Of a DNA stretch of 64,000 bases, positions 48,050 through 60,527 are shown piece after piece. Source of the DNA: Epichloe hybrida (taxonomy: Eukaryota > Ascomycota > Sordariomycetes > Hypocreales > Clavicipitaceae); contig JAFEKR010000004.1 of the NCBI GenBank assembly GCA_019022495.1, positions 1,364,001 to 1,428,000 on the forward strand, written 5' to 3'. Below the pieces are notes generated by a model that ran no database searches, was not told the DNA's origin, and was given only the letters and a program-made list of their open reading frames with translations. The position numbers and the translations under genes were made by a program. Within the stretch, counting starts at the first letter, position 1. Each line of letters begins with the position of its first letter.

Positions 48050-49065
48050 TGATAGTTAGAGACCTTGTTAGACGATAGATTAATTGATCTGATGAAAAGG
48101 GACCTTTTCGATCGGCAGAGACCCCTTCAGCAGACCTTCTGACATCAGATTCCCCTTTAATCGTCAGGGAAATCATTAGTTAGAGAGGTCTTTAACGGTT
48201 GGAGGCCTCGTTAGACGATAGATCAACTGATTGATGAAAAGGGACCTTTTTAATCATTAGAGACCCCTTTAGCAGACCTTCTGACATCAGATTCCCCTTT
48301 AATCGTCAGGGAAATCATCAGTTAGAGAGGTCTTCAACGGTCGGAGGTCTCGTTAATTAGCAGATTAATCAATCCGTAATAAGAGGTCTTATTAACGGCA
48401 GAGACCCCTTTAGCAAACCTTCTGACAGTCAGATTCCTTGTCAATCATCAGAGGAATCATCAGTCAGAGAGGTCTTCAACGGTCGGAGGCCTCGTCAGAC
48501 AATAGATCGATTGATCTGATGAAAAGGGACCCTTTCAATCGGCAGAGACCCCTTTAGCAGACCTTCTAACAGTCAGATTCCTCTTTAATCGTCAGAGAAA
48601 TCGTCAGTCAGAGAGGTCTTTAACGGTCGGAGGCCTTGTTAGACGATAGATCAATTGATCTAACGAAAAAGGGACCTTTTCAATCATCAGAGACCCCTTC
48701 AGCAGACCTTCTGATATCAGATTCCCCTTTAATCGTCAGGGAAATCATCAGTTAGAGAGGTCTTTAACGGTCGGAGGCCTTGTTAATCAGTCTGATCGAT
48801 TGATCTGATGAAAAGGGACCTTTTCGATTGGCAGAGACCCCTTTAGCAGACCTTCTAACAGTTAGATTCCTCTTTAATTATCAGAGAAATCGTTAGTTAG
48901 AGAGGTCTTCAACGGTCAGAGGTCTTATTAGACGGTCTAATTGATTGATCTGATGAAAAGATACCTTTTTGATTAGCAGAGACCCCTTTAGCAGACCTTC
49001 TGACAGTCAGATTCCCCTTCAAAAGTCAGGGAAATCATCAGTCAGAGAGGTCTCCCTAACGGATA
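48050..49065. repeat. ~143-bp tandem array in D, about seven units
   Basis: The phrase AGCAGACCTTCTGAC recurs at about 48,129, 48,271, 48,412, 48,557, 48,702, 48,845 and 48,990, giving spacings of 141-145 bases. Each unit also has GAAAAGGGACCTTTTCGATC, a GGGAAATCATCAGTTAGAGAG-type block and an AACGGTCGGAGG block. Units differ mainly by C/T and G/A transitions. Confidence 0.93.
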
Positions 49066-49132
49066 GCTAAGCAAAACTAGGGTATTAAATCGATTCGGGC
49101 TAGCTAGCGAGCTAGCTAGGGCAGGTCGGAAG

Positions 49133-49255
49133 GTCGAAAATCGGAAGAAAAGGTTGAAAATTAGAAAAAGGTTGAAAATTAGAAGGAAAGGTTGAAGCTA
49201 GAAAAGAAGGTCGAAAATCGGAAGAAAAGGTTAAAGATAGAAAGGAAGGTCTAGG
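49133..49255. repeat. Short purine-rich repeats in D
   Basis: Irregular units of about 17-24 bases, variants of AAAAGGTTGAAAATTAGAA. They lie between the two longer arrays. Confidence 0.8.
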
Positions 49256-49278
49256 CCACAAGGAAAAAGGTTGTAGCA

Positions 49279-49668
49279 GTCCTAATCAATCAATCTGACG
49301 AATCTGATGATTTTAACGATATTAGACTAGTCAGATGACCTAGATCAATTGATCGGAACGAAGGGATTCGATCTAGCTGACCCGGATCGAAGGGGAAAAA
49401 GGTCGTAGAGGTCCCGATCAATCAATCTGACTAATCTGACGATTTTGACGATGTCAGACTAGTCAGATGACCTAGATTAATTAATCGGAATGGAGGGATT
49501 TGATCTAGCTGCCCGGATTAAAGAGGGAAAAGGTCGTAGAGGTCCTGATTAATCAATCTGACTAATCTGACGATTTTAACGATGCCAGACTAGTCAGATG
49601 ACCTAGATTAATTGATCGGAATGAAGGGATCCGATCTAGCCAACCTGGATCAAAAGGAAAAGAGGTAA
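49279..49668. repeat. ~131-bp tandem array in D, three units
   Basis: Units begin at 49,279, 49,411 and 49,542 with GTCC.GATCAATCAATCTGAC and include GACTAGTCAGATGACCTAGA. The sequence is unrelated to the 143-bp unit. Confidence 0.92.
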
Positions 49669-49806
49669 GAAGCTGCTAATGATTATGATAATCGTACGAG
49701 GGGATAACCAGAGGGGATAATCGTAGAGGCAATGTCAGGAGGGATTTATCATCGAATCTAACGGCGAGAGGTCTGACAGGACTATTCCCCGTTTCTCCAC
49801 TATTTT

Positions 49807-50326
49807 TATTAGGGCAAAACAACCACCCTAAAACAACGGAAAAGAGGGATCTAACGATAACAATGATGCCGATGAAGATGACGAAAATGATGAAATTGAC
49901 GGTATTGACGAATTCAACGATATCAGAAATTGAACCTAGATATCGGGATCTAGGTCTACGATATTTGCGATCCATCGCGAGGATCGAAGCTAGGAAAAGC
50001 TACCTAGCTAGGCAGCTAGATAATCTCAAATCTCAAATAAGCTCATATTTATCTCAGGAAAACACAGGTAAAATCTCGATTTGAACAATCCAAGCCAAAG
50101 GCAACGAAGGGAGAGTTGATTTTCTATGAAAAGGGAGGGAATCTAGGGCTTTTATCTAGCTAGGGGGTCAGGGGCTAGGCCGGATCCAATGTGGTTGAAT
50201 TGATCCGACAATCCGATTGATCCGAGGTCTTGAGAGAGAGGTCTCGAGGGATCCGATAGATCCGAGGTCCAAGGGGCTAGAGGTCTTGTGAGAGAGGTCT
50301 CTAGGGGTCATATTCCTAGCCACACA
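49807..50326 (-). repeat. 5' LTR of D
   Basis: 520 bases. It starts (plus strand) TATTAGGGC, where the other LTR has TGTCGGGGC; the three differences are all RIP-type transitions. Confidence 0.92.
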
Positions 50327-50332
50327 TTAGTT

Positions 50333-53300
50333 ATTATATACTAGATATAAGATAGATTTAACCTTGGTTGTTGGAATATAGAGCTGGAAAAATCTATCCC
50401 TGCTATGGTAGTATAGCAGACTATCTTCGCGCAAATCCTATCTATATAAAGGAATTCTTAGTTTAACTCTAGTATCCCTTACTACTTGCCTTTTCTAATA
50501 GGCTTTTATAGCTAAGATAATTTAGCTGAATTTTTAGTCTAGCTAGTATCCTAATATAATTCTAGCCTTAAGTTCGTTGTCTATGATTACTATTGTGATG
50601 TATTTCTTACTTGCGAAATGCGCACTTACCTTTAATTTATTATATTAACTTTTCTATGCTATCTCTCTATAGGTTACCTCTACTAGTAGCCTAGAAAGCG
50701 TATCTAGGATAATATTTAACATTCCTAGCATATGTGTTACCCTGAGATTGAATTGTGATAAATAATTTGCGACTTTTACTAGTTTTAGATTAGCCTTATC
50801 TAGATCTATTATTAATAGCAAGGTGTGTTTAATAATACCCTTGGCTAGAGAATGGTTAGTTAATATATTAACTACTATACTATTAGATTAAACTATTTTT
50901 CGGAGTTTCCTAACGCTCTATGTGATTATAGCTATCTTTGCTTCTGTTGAACTATACTGTTTCTTAGCATGTGATATTACCCTAGAGAGGAATAAGATTA
51001 GCTGAATCCCGTTATTCTTAATGTCTTTCCTAGGGATGCTTTAACTATCCTATTCGTCTTATAATTAGAAGGTATATAGGCTAAATCCTTTCTTATATGC
51101 GTTAATTTTAAGGAAAAGCGGTTTCTTTAGGTTATAGTGCCATAACATCTGTTTCTCGCTTAGGAACGCTTTAATATCTTTAAAAGCCTTTTTCTTATCT
51201 ACTATTAGCGAAAACATCTTTTATTATATCTTTTGTTTCTATACTAGTTTCGAAATACTAGTGATTTTCTTATCCTTTTTACGGAACTCTCTTAATAGCA
51301 TAGTCTTTTGCTCCTATAACAGTTAAATTCGTATATTAAACTATGGGATCCTATTACAAAGGAATCTAGCTATTCTAATAAAGGTTTCGAGGCTTAATAG
51401 ATTGCTTAGGAAAATCATTTTTTAAAATGCTTTAAGTCTATTATTAGTATTAGTAATTCTATTACTATTAATAACAAAACCTAGTAACTGGATAGCAGGG
51501 TAGCTAATAAATGATTTCTTTGCTACAATTATTATCCTGTTTTCTTTAAGGATTTTAAGCATAATGCTAAGATGATTTAAATAATCCTTAATGTTATCCG
51601 AAAAAACGATAATATTATTAATATAAACTCGAACAAAATGCTTATACTTTTAGAAAAGTTAGTCTATAAACCTTTAGGCAAAAGCAAGGGAATTTTTAAA
51701 TCCTATTAGTGCCACATTTGATGCCTCGAGGCCTTAATTTAATATGACTACTATGCAGGCTTAATAGTCCCTCCTAATTAGTAACTGATGGAAAAATCCT
51801 ATTTCGTTAAAAAGTGAGAAAACCTTCTTGCTATATATGTTATTTATAATGTTGCTTTAGTCTAGTAAAGGGTATATATCTAGCATTACTATGTTATTAA
51901 GTAGCCTTATATTAATTACTACCTTTCCTTTCTTTTTCTAGCTAGTTTCGCGCCATACTATAAACACTAGGCATGCTATAGCCGCTAGTTTATCTAAATA
52001 TAATATCTTGCCCTTTAAGTGTAATTTGTTATATACTTTATTAAGTTTGCTTGCGTCCTAGCCCCCTAATTAGTAAGGTCTAATTAGCCTTGTTTAATGT
52101 TACTATCCCTTAACAAGGTTAATTCTTATTTTCTAGTCCTTGGGCATAGGCATGATGCCTCTATCTTAATAAACATTATATTTATCTATTAATTTAATAA
52201 ACTTACTTACTATATCCTAGTTAATATTAGTAACTTATACTCTAAAGTGATTAATAATATATAGGATCTCCTCTAGGCACGAGATTCCGTAAGATAGTAC
52301 TCCTATATTAACCTTTTTGGATTAAACTTATTATTTCCTTTATCTAACTTATTCTCCTTCTTATTCTTTTCTCCTATAGTCTCTGTAATATCCTTACTAA
52401 AATAGGCATAATATGCAAAAGGATTATTAACTAGATAATTGGCATTAACCTTGCTTGCTGCTACTAGACATGTAACCTTCTGATGTTTGCTAATAGTAAT
52501 AGTTTTATTTATTAGGTTATACGCTACTATTTATTTCTAGCTGGATCTAGTGATTAATGTATTAGGAAAAAACTTTAAATATAATTATGCGTAGTACACG
52601 CTTATCTCTTAGTTCTCCTATGCCTCCTTCTAACTAACTACTATAGTTAACTATATCTTTAGTGGAATTATTACTGTATAAGCTATAATAACCTGTTAGT
52701 GTGGAACTTTGCTTGTTAGTTAGAATATTTCTGCTTCTACTATTATATTATAAACTAACCTAAAAACTACTCTAGGACGTATAAAATTAATTTTTGCTCT
52801 ATACTTATAAAGAAAGTTTGTTCTAAGTAGTAGTTTAGGGCCTAGATTTAGTATTATATCTGCTATAACTATGAAATATCTAGTGATTTCTGTTTTATAT
52901 GCTACTCCTAGGAGATAAAAATTAAATATGGCTGTTTTAGTAATGAAAAAGGAAGATTGCACTTTAGATACTAGCTTTGGTTCCTGTGTTCTTTATTTTA
53001 TATTTAACCTGTTTTGCTGTAACCACGCCTTATCTGCTAATATTGATGATGTCCTAGTGTTAAGGTAGATTTGCTAATTCTTACCTTTATTATTGAATTT
53101 TAGAGGAATTTTTAAATATGTATTTACTCTCTTCCTGTTATATTTAACCTCCTAAGGTCTTATAATAGCTTTAATTACTTGTCTAGGCGTGAGTTGTTTT
53201 GGTTTAATTACTTCTATTTTAGTAATTACTATATCTGCTTCTTTGCTGCTGTTTTCTATAAAATAAGTTTTAATAAAGTTAGATTCCTGTATTCCGGATT

Positions 53301-55300
53301 TATTGTTCTTCTTATTAGAGACCTCTCCTTCCTTAGCTATATAGTAACCGTATTCCTAGAGATAGGTTTTATGCTGTTATGCGTTAGAATCGTTGTTATA
53401 TACTATAATGTGGGCATACTCCTTTTCCTTAGTAGGTGGTTTTTCCTAGCGTTAATAATACCTAGGTTACTATTGGCCTTTAGTGTCTGAAGGTCCTTGG
53501 CTTTAAGAATGTTATTCTTCTAGTTAATCTTATGCCCTTTCTTGCTAGCTTTAGTTAAAACTAGGTTACTCCCCTTAATTCTCTTAAGTTTTATTTTACT
53601 AAGGCCTCTGGTTTTGCCCTTTAGTAAGTTAATTTTGCTAATATAGCCTAGGTTAGAAAAATCCTAAGGATCCTTGCTAGTTCCTATTATCCTATTAGTA
53701 TTATAGATTTCCGGGCTAGAATTGCGTATTCATTAGCCTGTTCTAGTTAGCTTATATCTTATTTTTATTATTTTCTAACTTACTATTAGATTTGTCTATG
53801 TTAAAATAGACTTTAAGCTTTCCTTTGCTCTTTTTGCCTTTTCCTTATCCTTTACTATATAGGTAATTACGTAGGTTACGTCTCTTATTATCTACTATAG
53901 TGATATATGCTAATCTTGTATCCTTATGAGTTAGTATTGGATATATTTGTTATAATCCTAGATAGAGCTTAAGGCATAAACGTGTTAGGAGCTAATAGTT
54001 AGTTGTTTTGCTATTAGCTCTTGTATATTAGAAAATTTTTGATGTGAATTTACGAAAAGATACTTTATTAAGAATATCTTCTTTAGTGTACTTTGCCTTA
54101 TTAAGCTACGCTATTGCATCCTACACTTAAATGCCAAATTCCTTCTATACTGTAGTGAATACTAATGATATATTGTTAAATATAGTGGCTTGTTTGTTTG
54201 CATTAAGATGTTATCTGTACTATACTATTGTGTCTCCTTAGAATAGTGTCTAGATCTTCTTTTAGATAATATCTCGTTGGCTAGGGTTAGCACGATGCAA
54301 GTGGTCTTTAATAGCCTAGACTTATAATTTAATATTATAAAAGATAGTTTGTTTCCTATTGTAAGTAATAAGGTTAGTACTAGCTTCTTCCAGTTTGTTA
54401 TAAGGCTTGAAATGTCCTATATCCGTGATTTTCTATGTTAAATCCGTATTTTGTTTCGTTACCTCTGTTCGTTAATTGTACTGGTCTTAATCTAATGCTA
54501 GATCCGCTCTTCCTTAATAACTAGGATTAATGTGCTATCCCTAGTCTGGTTAATATGGGGTTGGCTACGGCGGATTATATAGATTTAACTACTGCTATTA
54601 GATTCCTAGCTAGTATAGTGGTATTGTTAGTTACGCTACTAGTCTGGACTAAGTATCTAAGTGACTATTATATTAACCCTAGTCGCTTAGTGGATATACT
54701 ATTCTTTGCGTGGGATTCTACGCTAATGGTGTTAAACCTACTAAGGTAGTAGCACTCTATGAACCTCTGATTTTAGATGTTAATCTTAACGCTAGATAGT
54801 TTATTCTGTCTACTACCTAGCTTAATATAGCTTATTACATAGCCTATTGCTGCTCTATTATTTCCTATAAGAGCTATGTGGTATTATATTTATTTACCTT
54901 AGCATATGTTTCTCCTAGTTTTAATACATTTCCTAAAGGTTTTAGCTATAGATCCTATGGATTTAGCTTAGTTAGAGGGCTAGGGGGTTTTATGCTTAGT
55001 CTAGTGGTGTTGTTTTTAGGGTAGTTTGTAATCCCCTTTCCTTTGTTGATTTTGCCTGTCTCTATTATGCTTAGACTAGTGGTGTTATTTTTAGGGTAGT
55101 TTATAATCCCCTTTCCTTTATTGATTTTGCCTATCTTTATGCTCCTTTTGGTTCTAGTTGTGGTATTGCTATTAGTAATACTAGTAATGCTTTTGGATTA
55201 TTACCCTAAAGCTTTGCTTCCTTTTAATTTAGTAGAATTATTAAGAAATCCTTTAGATTTAGCCTTAGAGATATAGTTCCTAACTTAATTCCAAATAATG
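50333..55300 (-). pseudogene. Gypsy C gag-protease-reverse transcriptase-RNase H
   Basis: Minus-strand frame with many TAA/TAG codons. Gag runs from about 55,250 to 53,480; near its start it has a 75-bp in-frame duplication (units at 54,991 and 55,066), and later FKPYNKLEEASTNLITY and a Lys-rich basic end KGQGKGKKSKGKLK. Protease lies around 53,130-52,720 (IPLKFNNKGKNQQIYLNT, then LGPKLLLRTNFLYKYRAKIN). Reverse transcriptase is at about 52,150-51,520: KVVINIRLLNNIVMLDIYPL, FFHQLLIRRDY, NVALIGFKNSLAF and YINNIIVFSDNIKDYLNHL, where YIDD reads YINN, a double Asp-to-Asn change that inactivates it. RNase H is at about 51,080-50,690 (KQYSSTEAKIAIITQSVRKL, HMLGMLNIILDTLSRL). The frame is cut at 50,333 by element D. 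Confidence 0.82.
54991..55140 (-). repeat. 75-bp in-frame duplication in Gypsy C gag
   Basis: Two adjacent 75-base units beginning TATGCTTAGTCTAGTGG and TATGCTTAGACTAGTGG on the plus strand. Exactly 25 codons each, which supports coding on the minus strand (KGKG..NYPKNNTT-like peptide). Confidence 0.8.
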
Positions 55301-55648
55301 CGTATAGTTTATGTATTAATTGGATTCTAGTGGATAGGTAGCTCCTAAGATATTAGCTATTCTTATCTCCTTATAATTCTATTATTGAATTCATAGTGTG
55401 TAAGTTTGTATAAGTCCTTCTAATTACTAATCCTAATAAGTTTTTATTTTTAATGTTTAAAATCTGGATTTGTGTTATTAAAAGTCTAGAACTGATAAAT
55501 AAGGCGTAATTTGCTCTTAGTAACTAGGAAAGTATTAAAAGTGTTTGGTTCTCTATATTAATGCTATAGATAATTGGTTTTAGATATATAGGTATTATAT
55601 CTAGGTTACTAGAGATACGTAACGAAAGAATCTCTAATTGCTACTACT

Positions 55649-55855
55649 TGTTACGTGCTAGCTTTGTATGTTGTTAGGTCAAATCTATTAGAGGGGCTAA
55701 CGGATTTGTAGGTTCGTGAGTTATGCTAAGTTTACTTATAAAAGCTACTCTTAGGGGCAGGTTCAGATGTTAGAAGTAAGTTAATTCCTCTACCTATGAT
55801 GCTAAACTCGTTCTTATCCTTCTTGTTGGTGGCTAAGCAGTTTCGCCACGTAACA
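55649..55855 (-). repeat. 5' LTR of Gypsy C
   Basis: 207 bases with intact ends. Compared with 42,131-42,337 it differs mainly by transitions. Confidence 0.92.
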
Positions 55856-58800
55856 GCAAGGAATCTAGTCCCTAATAGATACCTTAGCAGATTTTTAGCT
55901 GCTTTTAGGTGTTCTATATAAGGGCTAGCTAGTGCAGTAGATAACCACTGTAGCGTAAAAGCTGTATCAGGCCTTGTAAGCAACATTAGGTATATTATAG
56001 TCCCTATAATGCACTAATAAAGCTTGATTTCGCTAGCTATTAAAAGCTTAGTTATCTGCGTAGCTAAAACGCCTGGCTGAAGAGGTATGCTAATAGGCTT
56101 ACTATCTAGCATATTAAATCGTTTTAAGGCTTCTAATATATACTGAGATTGATGAATTTTCAGTATTCTATTAGGCCTATCTCGTACGATTTGAACCCCT
56201 AAGAAGAATTCAGCAGGCCCCCTATCTTCTATTAGATAGACTTTATGAAGTTCCTTTTTAAGCCTTTAGATATAAGATAAATCCGGTCTAATTAGAAGAC
56301 AGTCATTAACGTACGTAATGACGAAGGTTTTGGTTGAAGGATTAAAGAAGATAGCTGGGTCAGATATTTGAGGGTTAAATCCTAGGGATTTAAGCACTAA
56401 TATTAGCGCTTGTTGCCATTCCCTTGAGCTTTGTTTTAGGCCGTATAAAGACTTCTGTAATAAAATTACTTAATCTTTAGAAGGTTTCCAGCCAAAACTT
56501 CTAGCTAATTTAGCTAGTTTAGGATTTGCCTCAAGGAATTCAATAAACCCTTCTAGAATAACCATATAAATCTGTTGTTGTAGCTTACTATTAAGAAAAG
56601 CTCCTATAAAATCGATTTGTTCGATTTCCCAGTTATTCCAAGCCGCTAGGGCTAGTAAAATCCTCCAGCTAGGGGGAATGCTTGTGGTAGCAAAAGTCTC
56701 TAGGTAATCTAGGCCTTCGATTTGCATAAATCCCTTAGCAACGAGTCGAGCCTTATATTTTAAAGGATTATTTTCTTTATCCTTTTTAAGCTTATAAACA
56801 AGCCTATTCTTTAGTACTTTTCGGCCCTTAGGGATTTGATCTTTCCCTATAAATTTAAAAGTACTAGCCTTTAGAAGCTATTCGTATTCCTTATACGTGG
56901 CTTCTATCCATTTATCCCTTTCAGGGCTAGATATAGCCTGCTTCTAGGTCTTAGGCTCAGGGCTAATAGGATTCTTTTCCTTTAGCTTCTCTCGTACCTT
57001 AAAGCAGATTTCTTTTATGAAATCTAGAGAAGAAGGGGAACTAATATTAACATCCATAGGGTCGATATTAGGGTCGAAATCGATAATTTTGTCAAAATCG
57101 AGGTCCGAAGTCGAAATCTGATTTCCTGGTTGAGTTATAGGCTGCGCCTGTATGGGATCCACTGGAATTAAGCCTTTAGGGGGTTCTTTGGGGCCTATAG
57201 GTGTTTTTTCTTGACCTACAGGGATACCTATGTTGTCTATAGGATAATCCTTTGAACCTTAGTCTAGATATTGTTGATTTTTATTTTCTAGATCATTTTC
57301 CCCCTCTAAAGGGTTATCCCCTATAGAAATCCTAGGTAAGCCTTTAGAAACAGGGCCTATAGGTTCTATAATCTTAATAAAGCTAGTCTTTGTAACTAGC
57401 CTTTTAGAGGGGATATACACTAGGTAGGTGTTGGAACCTAGTGTAGCTAAAAGTCTTCTATGGATAGTCCTAGCTGCTAACTTCTAGGCTTTAGGTCGTT
57501 TTTCCGGGGGGATTAGAATCTCACAGTGAGATCCTATAGCTCTAATACTGCTTATATCAGTTGTATAAGGCTGATTTAGCTCCCTAGATAGCAGCTGTTC
57601 AGGGCTTTCATCCTTAGTGGTATTAGCAGTTATATTAACCAGGTTAACAACTGCAGGTAATACAAAACACTATAAAAATAACGGTAATTTTGCCCACTGG
57701 ATAGTAGCCCTTAATCGATCTAGAATAGTACGAATTAAACGTTCTGCTAATCCATTTTGCTCATGGATATAGGGACTAGAAGTCGTAAATTTGATCCCTT
57801 TAGAATTCAACTAAGCTTGACAACTAGAATCAATTTCCTGGCCCCCATCGAAGTGAAGGTGCCTAGGATATTGACCTAGTTGATTTTTAAGCCCTCTGAA
57901 GAAGCCTTTAATAGCCTTATAAACAGTTGGGCCTTCCTTATTAGGTAATAAGATAACCCACTTATATCTAGTCTTTCGATCAACTAAAAATAAGCAAATT
58001 GACTGTTTATTGTACGGCGTAGGACTGATTTTTAGCATATCCCCCTCTATTCAATCTAGAGCTCTAGGGGGGTCAGGGATAGCTAACTTCCTAGGTCTTC
58101 TAACTGCCTTAGATTGATCACAAGTAATACATCTAAAATCCTTATCCTTAATTTTAGAAAAATCAGGGATTCCTTTAGTTATAAGGCTAGTTTTCTTTAG
58201 CAAAGGAAGACCTAGGTGCCCTAATCGTACATGCCATAGGCCAGCTAGTTCTAATAACCGTTGATATTGAAGATCCTTAGGGTCTGAATTAGGATCTAGA
58301 CTAGGGCCCTCTTCACTAGTCCCCTGCTGGGCCCCTTGAGAACCACAGGCCTCTTGGAGAGGTATTAGGGACCCTTTTCCTCCACTAGGGCCCTCTAACA
58401 CCCCTAAATCTATTTCCTTAGATTTATAAGGGACCCAACCTGGGGCTATAGGCGAAGAAGAAGGGACTAATTCCTCTAAATCATCCCGTACGATTTCTTC
58501 AATATCATCATCATTTTCGTCGATTTCGTCTAAATCAGAAGCCTAATCCGGCTTTTTAGAGGGAATTTGAACCTCTATAGGGTAACTATGACCCTTAAAA
58601 GCGGCGTAGGTAAAAGGTCGGATGTAATGAGAGTTATTACAGGGCCCTTTAGATAACTTTGGCGTAGATTGGTTTTTAACGTGAAAGAAAAAACCATGTT
58701 TTTCTATATCTAAGGTTGTAATACAAGACCTATCTTTAAGATAAAGTAGGTTTTTTATAAGGCAACCACCAGATATATAGTGCGTAAGTCCACTAACTAT

Positions 58801-60309
58801 ATTAACATCAAGCTGAGGAAAATATAGCGCATCTTTAAGCACTAAGGTCCTATATTTATTAGGATTCTTTTGATATAAGACCTCAAAAACAGCACTACCG
58901 TGACCCTTAGCGTAAATAGGGCCACCACCAGTTATAATAGGGTCGGATTCCCCCTTTTTATAGGGGGTATAATCCCTAAAGACCTCCCTAGAATTAACAA
59001 TATGTACAGTCGAACCTGTATCATATAATAGGGCCTTTTTCATGTCTTTGCTGTAATAATTAAAACTATTTAAGGTTTTAATTTCTTGATTTTCATCATC
59101 CGATTCACTAGAGCTAGAATCAGAGCTACTATCACTAGAGCTCTTATAACTAGTCTTATGAAGGCTAGGCTTCTTGTACGGTTTAAGAGCACCGTTAGAA
59201 AGGTTGTAATTTCCTAGTATAAAAGATCCCTCTCTAGAGGTCTCTTTATTATCCTTTTTATCTGATTTTTGACCTTTTTGCTTCTTCTTCTTCTTCTTAT
59301 TAGAAGAAGAATTAGAATTAGAAGAGCCCTTATTTTCTTCAGAGCCTCCTTTCTTCTTCTAATCCTTAGGGGCCTTTTCTTTTTCTTTAGCACCCTTTTC
59401 AAGGTTTTTAGCCCTATAATTTAGGGCTTTGGATACCGTAGATGATTTATCCCTCTGTTCTGCTAGAAGGTCTGCCATCAAGAATTGAAGATTTAGGGCT
59501 TCTAGGGGAGCCCCTATAGCCCTATTCGTGCGCATGCTGAATCGTTGCCTCTCAGCCCACTGAGGGAAGGTTGATTTTAGGGATTGAAGATATTGATTAA
59601 CCTAATCTATCGGAGCAATTAGGACCCCTGAAATCGATAATCTAGCTAGTAGATTATTAAAGACTGCATTAAAGGACTCTAGAGTCCCCTTAAACTCTTG
59701 AAAATTCAGGTTATGAAATTCTGAATATAGGGACCCCCTCTGGATTTCAACGCTATGTGAATATTGCCTTACAAGTAAATTATAGGCTTCTTCAGGTGAT
59801 TTTTGCCAAGTTATAGCGGCTTGGGGTCCTTCTGTACAACTATCCCTTAGTAACATAAGGATAATAGCTTGATCTGGATCCCCTAGCGCCCTAGAACTCT
59901 CCGGATTATCTAGAAAATTAGGCATGCCTAAAGCTCTAAATTAGATAGTTAGGGCTTGTTTCCATTGTTCGAAATTTTCAGCTCCTTTAAGCCTAGCAGT
60001 CTCTGGGAAACTATAAACCCTCTTATTAAATTCCTTAATAATTAAATTATTAAAGGTTGCTTGTACAGAGCTAGATTCAGCTTGATTTTCTTGAACAGGC
60101 TGCTAATCTTGCTGCTGACTAGCGGGCTTATTAGATTCCACACCCTCCATACGACTATTTACAGTTATAGATAGGCTTTCTAGCTTCTCTAATAACTGGT
60201 CTATAGTTGCTTATTGCTTAATAGCCTGCTCTTTTAGCTGGTTATTTAGAACCTCTTGCGCACTAGGGTCAGGGACAATAGGTCCCTTTCCCTTTCCTTT
60301 GGTATCCAT
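55856..60309 (-). pseudogene. Copia B Gag-protease-integrase-reverse transcriptase polyprotein
   Basis: The ATG at 60,309 starts MDTKGKGKGPIVPDPSAQEV. The same frame continues to the Gypsy C insertion with about 16 in-frame stops, at places where Gln or Trp is expected. Gag occupies about 60,309-59,450 (WKQALTI, LLRDSCTEGPQAAITWQKSP), followed by a Lys/Ser-rich linker. The protease has an intact DTGSTVHIVN at about 59,020. The zinc region has LWHVRLGHLGLPLLKKTS and CITCDQSK; integrase has FLVDRKTRYKWVILLPNKEG, HFDGGQEI and SPYIHEQNGLAERL. Reverse transcriptase spans about 56,950-56,000 (KARLVAKGFMQIEGLDYLET, IEQIDFIGAFLNS, FVITYVNDCLLI). The usual YVDD reads YVND. Stop density is low compared with Gypsy C. 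A long Pro/Glu/Asp-rich spacer separates integrase and polymerase. Confidence 0.88.
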
Positions 60310-60516
60310 TTTCCTTTTTATAGAAGGGAAAAAAAAAACTTCTATCTCGCGGGTCCTTCCTTTTTTATAGAAGGGAAGTCTTCTGTATTTGAAATTTATT
60401 CCTTTTTATAGAAGGGAAAAAGCTTCTATCTCGCGGATCCTTCCTTTTTTATAGAAGGGAAGTCTTCTATAATTATACACAAAGTAACCTAAAAGGAATC
60501 TATAGTGATAGAGCTA

Positions 60517-60527
60517 GGCTCATAACC
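60517..60527 (-). promoter_or_regulatory. Copia B primer-binding site, initiator-Met tRNA type
   Basis: GGTTATGAGCC on the minus strand directly follows the 5' LTR. Its complement, GGCTCATAACC, is the anticodon stem-loop of initiator methionine tRNA. Copia-type elements prime reverse transcription with such an internally cut tRNA half. Confidence 0.8.

Larger units (their letters stand above)
47297..50326 (-). mobile_element. Non-autonomous LTR element D, no coding capacity
   Basis: 3,030 bp, bounded by LTRs at 47,297-47,858 and 49,807-50,326 and by TTAGTT duplications. In minus orientation the LTR runs from TGTGTGGCTAGG to CCCCGACA. A possible primer site, TGGAGAAACGGGG (49,799-49,787), lies 7 bases inside the 5' LTR, and a purine tract AGGGAGGTGT precedes the 3' LTR. 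The interior (1.95 kb) has no open frame of note and consists largely of tandem arrays. It is richer in G and C and keeps more CpA and CpG than the surrounding Gypsy C, so it is young or has escaped RIP. It must use proteins of another element, probably Gypsy-type. Confidence 0.85.
47291..50332. repeat. 6-bp target duplication around element D
   Basis: TTAGTT stands at 47,291-47,296 and again at 50,327-50,332, directly outside the two D LTRs. This marks an intact insertion. Confidence 0.85.
42131..55855 (-). mobile_element. Ty3/Gypsy chromovirus C, inserted in Copia B, carrying an extra 3' ORF
   Basis: Minus-strand element with 207-base LTRs at 55,855-55,649 and 42,337-42,131. The ends are TGTTACGTG and CACGTAACA, and both flanks carry GCAAG (42,126-42,130 and 55,856-55,860). 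Domain order from the 5' end is Gag, protease, reverse transcriptase, RNase H, integrase, chromodomain, spacer, ORF-X. Integrase after reverse transcriptase plus a chromodomain identify a chromovirus. Element D (47,297-50,326) interrupts it. Without D it is about 10.7 kb, much longer than the 5.5-7.5 kb usual for fungal chromoviruses; the excess is the 3' ORF-X region. All frames carry RIP-type stops. Confidence 0.9.

Noticed and set aside
48050..49065. Regularly spaced repeats resembling a CRISPR array
   Set aside because: Units of about 143 bp repeat as a whole without unique spacers, and the genome is eukaryotic.
47296..50084. The same 70-90 codon frame occurring twice in D
   Set aside because: It lies in both LTRs and is duplicated only because the LTRs are; there is no sign of selection.
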